A stretch of DNA of 64,000 bases from an uncultured Bacteroidales bacterium (lineage in GTDB: Bacteria > Bacteroidota > Bacteroidia > Bacteroidales > Muribaculaceae): assembly GCA_946412245.1 (NCBI GenBank), contig CAMKGM010000007.1:1-64000 (forward strand), given 5' to 3'. Every line of letters begins with the position of its first letter. Within the stretch, counting starts at the first letter, position 1. A model generated the notes under the pieces. The model saw only the letters and a list, made by a program, of their open reading frames with translations. It was not told the origin of the DNA and ran no database searches. Positions 34,885-43,083 of the stretch are shown here, one piece after another. The translations under genes were made by a program, and so were the position numbers.

Positions 34885-35178
34885 ATGGCTTCGGAACTAC
34901 AAGAAACGCTGGCCCGAATTGTCAACAAGAGCAATATCTTGATTGAGAAATATCATGCTTTAGAAGATGAGAATAAGCATCTTGTTGAGCAAGTTGCCCA
35001 ATTGCAGTCAGAGGTAGAGCGTTTGCGTAAAGAAGGCGAGCATTTAGAGATAGACAACCGCTACTTGAAGGTTGCTCATAACATAGCTCCCGATGCTGAA
35101 AGCGCAAAATCGGCCAAAGCCATCATTTCCAGTTTGGTGCGGGACATTGACCGATGTATCTCACAACTGAACGAATGA
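34885..35178 (+). CDS. Small coiled-coil protein (ZapB-like)
   Basis: 97 residues from ATG 34885. Residues about 5-65 form a continuous coiled coil with heptads of Leu and Ile (ENKHLVEQVAQLQSEVERLR), ending in a short helix with VRDIDRCISQLN. Size, acidic coiled-coil character and position directly before zapA suggest a division-ring protein comparable to ZapB, though sequence similarity to E. coli ZapB is not evident. The spacing to zapA is 10 bases. Confidence 0.7.
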   Translation: MASELQETLARIVNKSNILIEKYHALEDENKHLVEQVAQLQSEVERLRKEGEHLEIDNRYLKVAHNIAPDAESAKSAKAIISSLVRDIDRCISQLNE

Positions 35179-35188
35179 CGATGCTACT

Positions 35189-35485
35189 ATGGCAGCTGAC
35201 GATAAGATAAATATCATGATAAGGCTGGCTGATGTGAAACCTATAGCGTTGAGTATCAGCCGTGAAGACGAGCCTCAGTATAGAGAAACCGAGAAACTTG
35301 TTAACACGTTGTGGAACAAGTGGATGGAACGGTTTCGTAATTCAAGCACTTCAGAGGAGGTGATGGCTCGCGTTGCGTTTCAGTTTGCACGCCTGTATGC
35401 TCAGGCATATCGAGACAATGTCGCCACAAACGAGTTTATCAACGATTTTGAGCAAAAGCTCGATGAAATCGTTGTTAAGATATAA
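35189..35485 (+). CDS. zapA: Cell division protein ZapA
   Basis: 98 residues. The N-terminal strand pair KINIMIRLADVKPIALSIS and the region DEPQYRETEKLVNTLW followed by a long helix with VAFQFARLYAQ match the ZapA fold of about 100 residues. ZapA tetramers bundle FtsZ filaments at midcell. It is co-transcribed with the coiled-coil gene upstream and is followed by a long hairpin (35517-35581) before rny. Confidence 0.9.
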   Translation: MAADDKINIMIRLADVKPIALSISREDEPQYRETEKLVNTLWNKWMERFRNSSTSEEVMARVAFQFARLYAQAYRDNVATNEFINDFEQKLDEIVVKI

Positions 35486-35516
35486 GAAACTAACGTTTGT
35501 AAAATAATAAGGTTCC

Positions 35517-35581
35517 TGCACCACTCATGACTCATGATGTGTCACTCGTGACAGTTCATGATGTTTGAGGGTGCATTTTTT
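35517..35581 (+). terminator. Long hairpin and T run between zapA and rny
   Basis: The segment 35517-35575 can fold into one long interrupted hairpin: outer arms TGCACC.CTCA / TGAGGGTGCA, middle TCATGA pairing with TCATGA, inner TGTCA-CTCG-TGACA. A run of T follows (35576-35581). It is far longer than an ordinary terminator and could be a small structured RNA or a processing site. The gap is too short for a full 6S RNA. Confidence 0.7.
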
Positions 35582-35607
35582 ATATATTTTTATCTAAATT
35601 ATTTATA

Positions 35608-37149
35608 ATGAACACTATAATAGTTATAGTAATTGCGATAGCAGCGCTGGCCATAGGAGCTTGCGGTGCGGTATACGCAACGAGAAAAAATTCAAAATCA
35701 CAGGCCAACACAATTATTGAAAAGGCCAAACTTGAGGCTGAAGTTCTCAAGAACAATGAAGTGATAAAGGGAAAGGAAGAAGGACTGTCAATTAAGAGCG
35801 AGGCCGAGAAAACGGCCAATGCGCGTCTTGCCAAGGTCCAGGCCAGCGAAGCCAAACTCAAGCAAAGAGAGATTCAAATGAATCAGCAACAACAGGAGTT
35901 GCAGCGCAAGAAGAGCGAGACCGACGCCTTGAAAGTAAATCTTGATAATCAAATCAACGTGCTTGAGCTTCGCAAGAAGGAAGTTGACAAGATGGAGAAG
36001 AGCGTGCGTGACACCCTTGAGCATGTTAGCGGTTTGAGCGCTGAAGAAGCCAAGGAAAAGCTGGTTGAGAGTCTGAAAGATGAAGCGAAGACAGCCGCGG
36101 CATCTTATATCAACGATATCATGGACGATGCCAAGATGACCGCCAACAAAGAGGCCAAGCGCATTATTGTCGAGACGATACAACGAGTCGCCACTGAGAC
36201 GGCGATTGAGAATGCGGTGACGGTGTTCCACATTGACAATGACGATATCAAGGGCCGCATTATAGGTCGAGAGGGACGTAATATTCGCGCCCTTGAGGCA
36301 GCTACAGGCATAGAGATTATCGTTGACGATACTCCCGAGGCGATAGTGCTGTCAGGCTTTGACCCTGTTCGCCGTGAAATTGCCCGTTTGGCCCTGCATC
36401 AGTTGGTGGCAGATGGTCGCATTCACCCTGCCCGTATCGAGGAAGTTGTGGCGAAAGTTCGCAAACAAGTAGAAGAAGAAATTATAGAAACCGGCAAGCG
36501 CACTGCCATTGACTTGGGTATTCATGGCTTGCATCCTGAACTGATTAGACTTATTGGCAAGATGAAGTATCGTTCGAGCTATGGTCAAAACTTGCTACAA
36601 CATTCACGCGAGACCGCAAATTTGTGTGCCATCATGGCAAGTGAGCTGGGCTTGAATCCTAAGAAAGCTCGCCGTGCCGGTCTGTTGCATGATATAGGCA
36701 AGGTGCCTGATGATGAGCCCGAGCTGCCACACGCAGTGCTTGGCATGAAGTTGGCCGAGAAATATAAAGAGAAAGCAGACATTTGTAATGCCATAGGAGC
36801 GCATCACGATGAGGAAGAGGCTACGAGTATGTATGCTCCCATTGTTCAAGTGTGTGATGCTATCTCAGGTGCACGTCCCGGTGCTCGCCGTGAAGTGGTG
36901 GAAGCTTACATCAAACGATTGAATGACCTTGAGCATCTTGCCATGTCTTATCCCGGCGTTGTGAAGACGTATGCCATTCAGGCCGGCCGCGAACTGCGCG
37001 TGATTGTTGGCGCCGACAAGATTAGCGATGCTGAGACTGAAAAGCTGTCAACCGAAATCGCTCAGAAGATACAAGACGAGATGACCTATCCGGGCCAGGT
37101 GCGCATCACCGTGATTCGTGAGACCCGTTCGGTGAGTTATGCCAAGTAA
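35608..37149 (+). CDS. rny: Ribonuclease Y
   Basis: 513 residues, close to the 520 usual for the family. A membrane anchor at residues about 3-21, a long charged coiled coil (about 28-190), a KH domain ([19 protein letters not shown] split near 213-232) and an HD domain with [13 protein letters not shown]. It is a membrane-bound endonuclease starting mRNA decay. ricT, encoding a homologue of a B. subtilis RNase Y cofactor, begins 12 bases downstream, so cofactor and enzyme are probably co-transcribed. Confidence 0.97.
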   Translation: MNTIIVIVIAIAALAIGACGAVYATRKNSKSQANTIIEKAKLEAEVLKNNEVIKGKEEGLSIKSEAEKTANARLAKVQASEAKLKQREIQMNQQQQELQRKKSETDALKVNLDNQINVLELRKKEVDKMEKSVRDTLEHVSGLSAEEAKEKLVESLKDEAKTAAASYINDIMDDAKMTANKEAKRIIVETIQRVATETAIENAVTVFHIDNDDIKGRIIGREGRNIRALEAATGIEIIVDDTPEAIVLSGFDPVRREIARLALHQLVADGRIHPARIEEVVAKVRKQVEEEIIETGKRTAIDLGIHGLHPELIRLIGKMKYRSSYGQNLLQHSRETANLCAIMASELGLNPKKARRAGLLHDIGKVPDDEPELPHAVLGMKLAEKYKEKADICNAIGAHHDEEEATSMYAPIVQVCDAISGARPGARREVVEAYIKRLNDLEHLAMSYPGVVKTYAIQAGRELRVIVGADKISDAETEKLSTEIAQKIQDEMTYPGQVRITVIRETRSVSYAK

Positions 37150-37161
37150 AAGCGTTACGAG

Positions 37162-38526
37162 ATGAACGTTGAGAATTCAAGTAACGAAAGTAACCCCATG
37201 GTCACGCCAGATAAATGCGTGACGTGCGACAAGTGTTCATGTGATTGCGACACGAGGTGTAATTTGCATGCCTATAATTGGCTTGCTGATATACCCGGCA
37301 ATGCTACTGAAACAGAATATGTGGAAGTGCATTTCAAGAACACTCGTAAGGGATTCTACCGCAACTCGTCACACCTGCCATTGAAGGAAGGTGACATGGT
37401 TGCAGTTGAGGCCAACCCCGGTCACGACATTGGCCGGGTGTCAATGACCGGAAGCCTTGTGAAACTGCAGATGAAGAAGGCAAATCTGAAACCCGATGTA
37501 GAGATTCTGCGTGTCTTTCGCAAAGCAAAGCCGGCCGACCTGGAAAGATTTGAGCAAGCAAAAGCCCGCGAGGTCGACACTATGATACGTTCACGTAAGA
37601 TTGCTGCCGATTTGAATCTGAAGATGAAGATAGGCGATGTGGAGTATCAGGGCGACGGCAATAAGGCTATTTTCTATTATATTGCCGACGAGCGAGTCGA
37701 TTTCAGGCAACTGATTAAGGTGCTTGCCGATGTGTTCAAGATTCGGGTTGAGATGAAGCAGATAGGCGCGCGTCAAGAGGCGGGTAGGATAGGGGGCATA
37801 GGTCCTTGCGGTCGTCCGTTGTGCTGTGCCAGCTGGATGACCAATTTTGTGTCGGTCGCTACCAGTGCTGCGCGTTATCAAGATATTTCTCTTAATCCAC
37901 AGAAACTTGCCGGTCAATGTGCAAAACTCAAGTGTTGCATTAATTTTGAAGTTGATTCATATGTTGAGATTTCAAAACAGATGCCACCGCGAGATATTCG
38001 TCTTGAAACCAAGGATAAAGTGTACTTCCATTTCAAGACCGATATGTTCAAGCGCGAGATAACCTACTCGACCGAGAAGAATGCTCCTGACAATTTAGTG
38101 ACCATCAGTGCCGATCGTGCCTATGAGGTGATTGCGCTGAACAAGAATGGAGAGAAGCCTGACAAGTTGGAAGGCGACGGCACTTCACGCCCGGTTGAAA
38201 TCAAGGCATTTGGCGACATCATAGGTCAAGACAGCATCAGCCGCTTTGACAAGAAGAAAAAGAAATCAAGCCGAGGAGGAAAGAATAAGAACAAGAATAA
38301 GCCTCAGGCTGAGAATCATGATGCAAAAGCACCGAATGCAGACCGAAAGGTAGATGAGGCAAAACCACGTCCTGAGAACGGAGGTCAGCGCCAAGTCGGC
38401 AATGCCCATAAGCAACGGCCGCAGATTGGAAACGGAGAACAACATAACCGTCAATCACAACGCCGAAATGGTCAGAACGGTCGGCCTAAGTCTGAGCAAA
38501 AGCCCAAGCAAACACCTAATTCATAA
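37162..38526 (+). CDS. ricT: RicT/YaaT-like PSP1-domain protein
   Basis: 454 residues. A Cys-rich N-terminus (CVTCDKCSCDC near residues 18-28) precedes the PSP1 domain with YVEVHFKNTRKGFY, then GGIGPCGRPLCCASW and GQCAKLKCCINFE, the cysteines that in B. subtilis RicT help bind 4Fe-4S clusters. The C-terminal 90 residues are low-complexity Lys/Asn/Gln (KKKKSSRGGKNKNKNKP), a likely RNA-binding tail not found in the 275-residue Bacillus protein. In Bacillus, RicT works with RicA and RicF to direct RNase Y; those partners are not encoded here. gldH follows 5 bases later. Confidence 0.9.
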   Translation: MNVENSSNESNPMVTPDKCVTCDKCSCDCDTRCNLHAYNWLADIPGNATETEYVEVHFKNTRKGFYRNSSHLPLKEGDMVAVEANPGHDIGRVSMTGSLVKLQMKKANLKPDVEILRVFRKAKPADLERFEQAKAREVDTMIRSRKIAADLNLKMKIGDVEYQGDGNKAIFYYIADERVDFRQLIKVLADVFKIRVEMKQIGARQEAGRIGGIGPCGRPLCCASWMTNFVSVATSAARYQDISLNPQKLAGQCAKLKCCINFEVDSYVEISKQMPPRDIRLETKDKVYFHFKTDMFKREITYSTEKNAPDNLVTISADRAYEVIALNKNGEKPDKLEGDGTSRPVEIKAFGDIIGQDSISRFDKKKKKSSRGGKNKNKNKPQAENHDAKAPNADRKVDEAKPRPENGGQRQVGNAHKQRPQIGNGEQHNRQSQRRNGQNGRPKSEQKPKQTPNS

Positions 38527-38531
38527 AAGCT

Positions 38532-39050
38532 ATGAATCATTTGGGTTTATATTACGGACACAAGATTATCACGATGCAGCGCAAAGCTCTTGGGCTTTGC
38601 GTTGCCGTGTTAATGGCGATAGCGTCGGTAGGGTGCACCGGTGTGAATGACAGTTATTCGCGTTTTTACACAATGCCTCAACAAGGTTGGGCAGTGAAAA
38701 CGCCATTGCATTTCTCGCCGGATAGCTTGAACGACCAAGACTTGTATGATATCAAGGTTGCGGTTCGATACACACCGCAATATCCTTATCGAAACCTGTC
38801 ATTGGCAGTCGATTTGATATCAGAAGAGGGAAAGGCTAAACGATATCTTTTAGATTTTGCTGTTGCCGATGCTCATGGCAATTGGCTGGGCAAGGGTTTC
38901 GGCTCATTTTACCAGTGTGAACGGTTACTGGCTCAAGGATTGTCGCATAAACTGTTTAAAAGAGTAGTCGTGTGGAATGGGATGCAGACAGATGATATAT
39001 TGCCTGGAGTGAATGATGTGGGCATTATCATCACTCGTTCAAGCAAATGA
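38532..39050 (+). CDS. gldH: Gliding motility lipoprotein GldH
   Basis: 172 residues from 38532; a second ATG at 38574 (MQRKALGLCVAVLMAIASVGC) gives a more classical lipoprotein signal and may be the true start. The lipobox is ASVGC. The mature part has a single beta-sandwich-like domain with YDIKVAVRYTPQYPYRNLSL, the GldH pattern. In Flavobacterium it is needed for gliding; in non-gliding Bacteroidales its role is unknown. The order ricT-gldH is common in this phylum. Confidence 0.87.
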   Translation: MNHLGLYYGHKIITMQRKALGLCVAVLMAIASVGCTGVNDSYSRFYTMPQQGWAVKTPLHFSPDSLNDQDLYDIKVAVRYTPQYPYRNLSLAVDLISEEGKAKRYLLDFAVADAHGNWLGKGFGSFYQCERLLAQGLSHKLFKRVVVWNGMQTDDILPGVNDVGIIITRSSK

Positions 39051-39098
39051 TGCTCGGCGGCTGATGCCCCACGATGAACCGACATCAAAAGTGAGAAG

Positions 39099-39548
39099 TT
39101 ATTGACGTTCTTTGAAAGTGAACGTGCGGTTGAAGGCATAGTTGGCCAGCGTGTAGACAACCATAGCGAGTACCATGACAATGTTTTGGCCGGCCTTCTT
39201 CATGGGTAGCCAGCTGATGGTGAGATTCTTCATGTCGCACATTTCAAGCAGAACCCAACTGAACAGAATTTGCAGTCCCCAACAAATGAGGAAGCCGATA
39301 ATAAAGAGCACAGCCTGACGTTTCCAGTCGTTTTTGTTCTTAAATACCCAAGTTCGATTCCAGAAGAAACTATTAGCAACCCCCAACACATAGCCGGTGA
39401 CATTGGCAGGCACATAAGGTACATTCAAGAGCGTGTTGAGCACATAGAAGGTGACTAAAGTAATCACCGTGTTGCTCACGCCAATGATGCCATATTTGAC
39501 CAGTTGTACGAGCGTTTTTTTTATTTCGGCTACTCTATCGTTTTTCAC
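39099..39548 (-). CDS. GtrA-family membrane protein
   Basis: 149 residues from a GTG at 39548; the longer frame starting TTG 39581 lies inside the promoter (-7 box 39579-39586) and is rejected. Four membrane helices are visible (about residues 10-30, 37-56, 74-93 and 117-137) with the family motif NSFFWNRTWVFK and the repeat NYAFNRTFTFK. GtrA proteins are thought to flip or help transfer polyprenyl-linked sugars across the inner membrane. No glycosyltransferase is adjacent. Confidence 0.88.
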   Translation of the reverse strand: MKNDRVAEIKKTLVQLVKYGIIGVSNTVITLVTFYVLNTLLNVPYVPANVTGYVLGVANSFFWNRTWVFKNKNDWKRQAVLFIIGFLICWGLQILFSWVLLEMCDMKNLTISWLPMKKAGQNIVMVLAMVVYTLANYAFNRTFTFKERQ

Positions 39549-39578
39549 TTGACTGATAGTTAATGGTGGTTGATGATG

Positions 39579-39586
39579 CAAAATTA
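39579..39586 (-). promoter_or_regulatory. -7 box of gtrA
   Basis: Minus-strand TAATTTTG, exact TAnnTTTG. It overlaps the alternative TTG start, placing the true start downstream. Confidence 0.6.
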
Positions 39587-39619
39587 AGTAAAATTTTTCT
39601 ATTTCTTGTCATGTTTCAT

Positions 39620-39627
39620 TATATTTG
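39620..39627 (+). promoter_or_regulatory. -7 box of the repeat-protein gene
   Basis: TATATTTG, exact TAnnTTTG, 23 bases before ATG 39650; divergent from the gtrA promoter about 40 bases away. Confidence 0.6.
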
Positions 39628-39649
39628 CGTCACTAAAATTCGTTGGACT

Positions 39650-40126
39650 ATGAAGAATCACCTCTTGACATTAATTAGCAAAAGCGTCCTAACCCTTGCT
39701 CTATTGTGCATTTCAGTGTCATCAATGGCCGTAACAAGAGTGTATAGCGGTCGTAGCACATATATGAGTGACATTCTTTATACTTGGGACGGGAAACATC
39801 TGTATCGAGGCAATAGCACCTATATGAGCGATATTCTGTACACCTGGGACGGGAAATACCTGTATCGTGGCAACAGTACATACATGAGCGACATTCTGTG
39901 CACGTGGGACGGCAAGTATTTGTATCGCGGCAGGAGTTCTTATATGAGCGATATTCTGTGCACGTGGGACGGGAAATACCTGTATCGTGGCAGGAGCACA
40001 TACATGAGCGACATCTTGTTTACCTTTGATGGGAAATATATGTATAGCGGTCGCAGCACATACTTAAGCGATATCATGTATACAGTGTCAGGCCGTGTGC
40101 CAATACCTGTTCTTGTGATGTTGTGA
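39650..40126 (+). CDS. Secreted protein of six 20-residue repeats
   Basis: 158 residues from ATG 39650 (the earlier in-frame start at 39563 lies upstream of the promoter). A signal peptide ends SSMA at residue 27. The rest is six near-identical 20-residue repeats with the pattern Y-x-G-x-S-x-Y-x-S-D-I-x-Y-T-x-D-G-K-x-x, ending abruptly in RVPIPVLVML. The last repeat is the most divergent (VSG instead of WDG). The regular Tyr/Gly/Asp spacing suggests stacked beta-hairpins or a beta-solenoid. I do not recognise the family. Cysteine replaces Tyr in repeats 3 and 4 (ILCTWDG). Confidence 0.8.
   Translation: MKNHLLTLISKSVLTLALLCISVSSMAVTRVYSGRSTYMSDILYTWDGKHLYRGNSTYMSDILYTWDGKYLYRGNSTYMSDILCTWDGKYLYRGRSSYMSDILCTWDGKYLYRGRSTYMSDILFTFDGKYMYSGRSTYLSDIMYTVSGRVPIPVLVML
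39742..40101 (+). repeat. 60-bp tandem repeat, six copies
   Basis: Six consecutive 60-base units coding for the 20-residue repeats. The central copies differ at only a few bases (for example CTGTGCACGTGGGACGG recurs), indicating recent expansion or gene conversion; the outer copies are more diverged. Confidence 0.92.
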
Positions 40127-40160
40127 GGAATTGAGCGAGTTGTGTAGAAAACAGCCACTT

Positions 40161-41609
40161 TTACTTTGAATCCCTATTGACAGGAGATAGTCCTATCTCT
40201 TGGGCTTTGTTGAGCATGAAAGCGTAGGCTTGTTCCCTATCGTTCTGAATGGTGCCGTCAAGTATTGCATCTTTGATGGCATCCTTGATGATTCCTACAG
40301 GCCGTGACGGTTGCAGCCCGAAAATCTCCATAATCTCTTGTCCGTCAATGGGTGGTTGGAAATTACGAACACGGTCCTTTTCTTCAATATCAATCAGTTT
40401 TTGCTTGACGAGCAGGAAGTTGTCGCGGAATCGCTTTACTTTCTCTTCATTCTTTGAAGTGATATCGGCGTTACACAGAAGCATGAGATCGTCAATGTCG
40501 TCGCCGGCATCAAATAACAGTCGTCGCACCGCCGAGTCAGTTACCTCGTCTTCAACAAGCGCAATGGGGCGCATATGAAGTCCGACGAGTTTCTTGACAT
40601 ATTTCATGTGCTCGTTGAGCGGCAATCGCATACGACTGAAAATTTTAGGAATCATCTTTTCACCCACAAAATTGTGGTTATGGAAGGTCCATCCTTGCTG
40701 TTCATCCCATCGCTTAGTGGCGGGTTTCCCGATGTCGTGCATGATAGCCGCCCATCTGAGCCACTCGTTGTCGGTTTGCTGCGCTACATTGTCAAGCACT
40801 TGCATAGTGTGCAAGAAGTTGTCTTTATGGCTTCGTCCATGCGAGTAGTCAACACCCGAAAGTGCTTCAAGTTCAGGGAAGATGAGTTTTAGAAGACCGC
40901 AGTCATGCAGCATAATCAGTCCACGCGAGGGGTGTGGAGCCCGCACAATTTTCATCAGTTCGTCGGCAATGCGTTCACGGGTGATGATATTAATGCGTTG
41001 CGCATTGCGCTTAATGGCTTGAAACGTGTCAGGGAAAATGTCGAAGTTGAGTTGTGTGGCAAATCGCACGGCTCGCATCATGCGCAAAGGGTCGTCACTG
41101 AAAGTGATGTCGGGGTTTAGCGGTGTGCGAATGATGCGCTGTTTCATATCTCCAATCCCATCGAAGGGGTCGAGCAATTCGCCGAAGTAGTCGGCGTTGA
41201 GCGATATCGCCATAGCATTGACCGTGAAGTCGCGTCGTTGCTGGTCATCCTGAAGGGTTCCGTTTTCAACAATGGGGTTTCGGCTATCGTGCCGATAAGA
41301 TTCACGCCGTGCGCCGACAAATTCAAGCTCCAATCCAAAAGCCTTGACTTGAGCAGTGCCGTAAGTCTTGAAAACTGCAAGCGATGAGTTCTTGCGACCA
41401 ATCTTGTCAGCGACAGCCTTAGCAACTTCGATGCCACTACCTACAGTTACAAAATCAATGTCGTTGCTCGTGCGATTTAGGAAAATATCACGAACATAGC
41501 CACCGACCACATAGCAAGGGCGTTGCATAGAATCGGCCACTTGACCCACGAGGTGAAAAATGGGTTTGTCGATGTGTCGCAATATTTTTTCTTGATGAGT
41601 TGAGCACAT
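40161..41609 (-). CDS. CCA tRNA nucleotidyltransferase with HD domain
   Basis: 482 residues from ATG 41609; the reading frame extends 50 codons further into the MFS gene but those codons have no family resemblance. The class II nucleotidyltransferase head has CYVVGGYVRDIFLNRTSNDIDF, with GG and DxD metal residues; the neck follows, and an HD domain with WAAIMHDIGKP. It adds or repairs the CCA end of tRNA; the HD part may remove 2',3'-cyclic or phosphate ends. It is last in the minus-strand run and 13 bases after the MFS gene. Confidence 0.93.
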   Translation of the reverse strand: MCSTHQEKILRHIDKPIFHLVGQVADSMQRPCYVVGGYVRDIFLNRTSNDIDFVTVGSGIEVAKAVADKIGRKNSSLAVFKTYGTAQVKAFGLELEFVGARRESYRHDSRNPIVENGTLQDDQQRRDFTVNAMAISLNADYFGELLDPFDGIGDMKQRIIRTPLNPDITFSDDPLRMMRAVRFATQLNFDIFPDTFQAIKRNAQRINIITRERIADELMKIVRAPHPSRGLIMLHDCGLLKLIFPELEALSGVDYSHGRSHKDNFLHTMQVLDNVAQQTDNEWLRWAAIMHDIGKPATKRWDEQQGWTFHNHNFVGEKMIPKIFSRMRLPLNEHMKYVKKLVGLHMRPIALVEDEVTDSAVRRLLFDAGDDIDDLMLLCNADITSKNEEKVKRFRDNFLLVKQKLIDIEEKDRVRNFQPPIDGQEIMEIFGLQPSRPVGIIKDAIKDAILDGTIQNDREQAYAFMLNKAQEIGLSPVNRDSK

Positions 41610-41622
41610 GGGTGTAATATCC

Positions 41623-42996
41623 TTATTTGTTGATGTTAGGTAACTGTAGACCATAGTGGTGCTTGCGATCGGCACGTAACAGTAGCACTGAAGTGATAAT
41701 GGCAAGAAGACCGATAAAGGTGAAAATCCACATGGATGCCGTGTAATCGGTGATGCCATGGATGGTGTTGTGCTCGTTAATCTTACCGATGAGAATAGGA
41801 ATTAGGATGAGTCCGATGTTCTGGATGTAGTAGATGATGGAGTAAGAGGTTCCGAGTTGCTTCATGGGCACAATCTTGGGAACAGCAGGCCACAAAGCAG
41901 CGGGGAGGAGCGAGAATGCGATGCCCAAAATACACATGAGGGTAACAGCCAGCACACTATAGTTGCTGGGCAAGGCGAAGACAACGAGCACTAAAGTGAG
42001 CATGACGCTACCAATGAGCATCATGGTGGCACTGCGCCCTTTGTTGTCGCACCAGGCGCCAAAAAGAGGGGTGAGTACAATTGATGTGAATGGAAGGATG
42101 GCGGGAATAAGGCCTGCCAAATGATCATCAACGCCATACTTTGAAATCATGAGTTTGGTGGCAAAGTCAAGGAAGGGGTATAGGGCCGAGTAGTAGAACA
42201 AGCACAAGAGCGTTATGAGCCAAAAGCCCGGATTCTTGATGGTGATTTTCATGTCGGCAAAATGGAATCGCTCGTCTTCGGCATTTTCGTCTTGTGCGGC
42301 AAGATTGCCGGTGACTTTGTCAAGACGGCGGTCCATTGTGCAGTAGTAAAGATAGGCGATGAGTCCAACGCCCACACTGAATACACCAATCATAATGGGA
42401 ACAGAAAGCCCCCACTTGAGAGCGATGATGGGGCTGCACCCTAATGCCAATGCCGTTCCGAGTCGTGCCATTGACACTTGCAGTCCCATGGCCAGTGCCA
42501 TTTCCTTGCCTGAAAACCAACGAACAACCACTTTAGAGACCGTAATGCCACACATCTCATAGCCGATGCCGAAAAATGCGAATCCTAAAGAAGCAAGGGC
42601 CACTTGCTGCTTGACAGTGCCGAGTAGTGGAACATTCCACAAGGGATTGGGCGAAGTGAAGGCAATAACCCCATACACAACAGCTGCGCCGGCCAGCATG
42701 AGTATGCAAGAGAGTATGCCGGTGAATCGCACTCCTTTCTTGTCGAGAATGATGCCGCCAACAAAGAGCATGAGTAGAAAAACATTAAAGAAACCACGTG
42801 ACCCGGCAAAGATGCCAAACTCACCGCTTGTCCAGTTCATACCGCCATCGGCAGTTGACTTTTCGAGCATGAATTGTAAAGGTGACATTTCCTTGGCAAC
42901 GATATAGCCGGCCATCATAGTGAACGAGACGATGGCAAGCACGGTCCAGCGTGCCCAGGCTTTGGTGGCAATGGTTTCTTTAATCTTTTCTCTCAT
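41623..42996 (-). CDS. MFS transporter
   Basis: 457 residues with about 12 membrane helices. The loop-2/3 motif is seen as GGIILDKKGVRFTG, and its second-half equivalent as PLFGAWCDNKGRSATM. The protein is related to the next upstream MFS protein (shared patterns WARWTVLA/MRWTALLL, GIILDKxGVRFT, EMCGITVSKVVVRWFSGKEMALAMG), so the pair arose by duplication. The substrate cannot be read; neighbours (phosphosugar mutase, peptidase) do not settle it. Confidence 0.88.
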   Translation of the reverse strand: MREKIKETIATKAWARWTVLAIVSFTMMAGYIVAKEMSPLQFMLEKSTADGGMNWTSGEFGIFAGSRGFFNVFLLMLFVGGIILDKKGVRFTGILSCILMLAGAAVVYGVIAFTSPNPLWNVPLLGTVKQQVALASLGFAFFGIGYEMCGITVSKVVVRWFSGKEMALAMGLQVSMARLGTALALGCSPIIALKWGLSVPIMIGVFSVGVGLIAYLYYCTMDRRLDKVTGNLAAQDENAEDERFHFADMKITIKNPGFWLITLLCLFYYSALYPFLDFATKLMISKYGVDDHLAGLIPAILPFTSIVLTPLFGAWCDNKGRSATMMLIGSVMLTLVLVVFALPSNYSVLAVTLMCILGIAFSLLPAALWPAVPKIVPMKQLGTSYSIIYYIQNIGLILIPILIGKINEHNTIHGITDYTASMWIFTFIGLLAIITSVLLLRADRKHHYGLQLPNINK

Positions 42997-43032
42997 GTGA
43001 TTTTTAAATTTATATTACACTATTATTTTATA

Positions 43033-43063
43033 AAGGGCATGCACCACGAAGGCACATGCCCTT
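43033..43063 (-). terminator. Hairpin between the two MFS genes
   Basis: AAGGGCATG (43033-43041) pairs with CATGCCCTT (43055-43063). It may attenuate transcription between the genes; only a short T run follows on the minus strand. Confidence 0.55.
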
Positions 43064-43083
43064 AGATGTGTTAGACTGAAAGA

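Noticed and set aside
35486-35607. 6S RNA gene downstream of zapA
   Set aside because: zapA is a known neighbour of ssrS in some bacteria, but only about 120 bases are available and the fold is a single long hairpin with no large central bubble.
39742-40101. CRISPR array
   Set aside because: Repeats are contiguous 60-mers without unique spacers, they are in-frame and coding, and no cas gene is present.
41610-41759. 50-codon N-terminal extension of the CCA transferase
   Set aside because: It overlaps the MFS coding sequence and lacks resemblance to nucleotidyltransferases; ATG 41609 gives the normal start.
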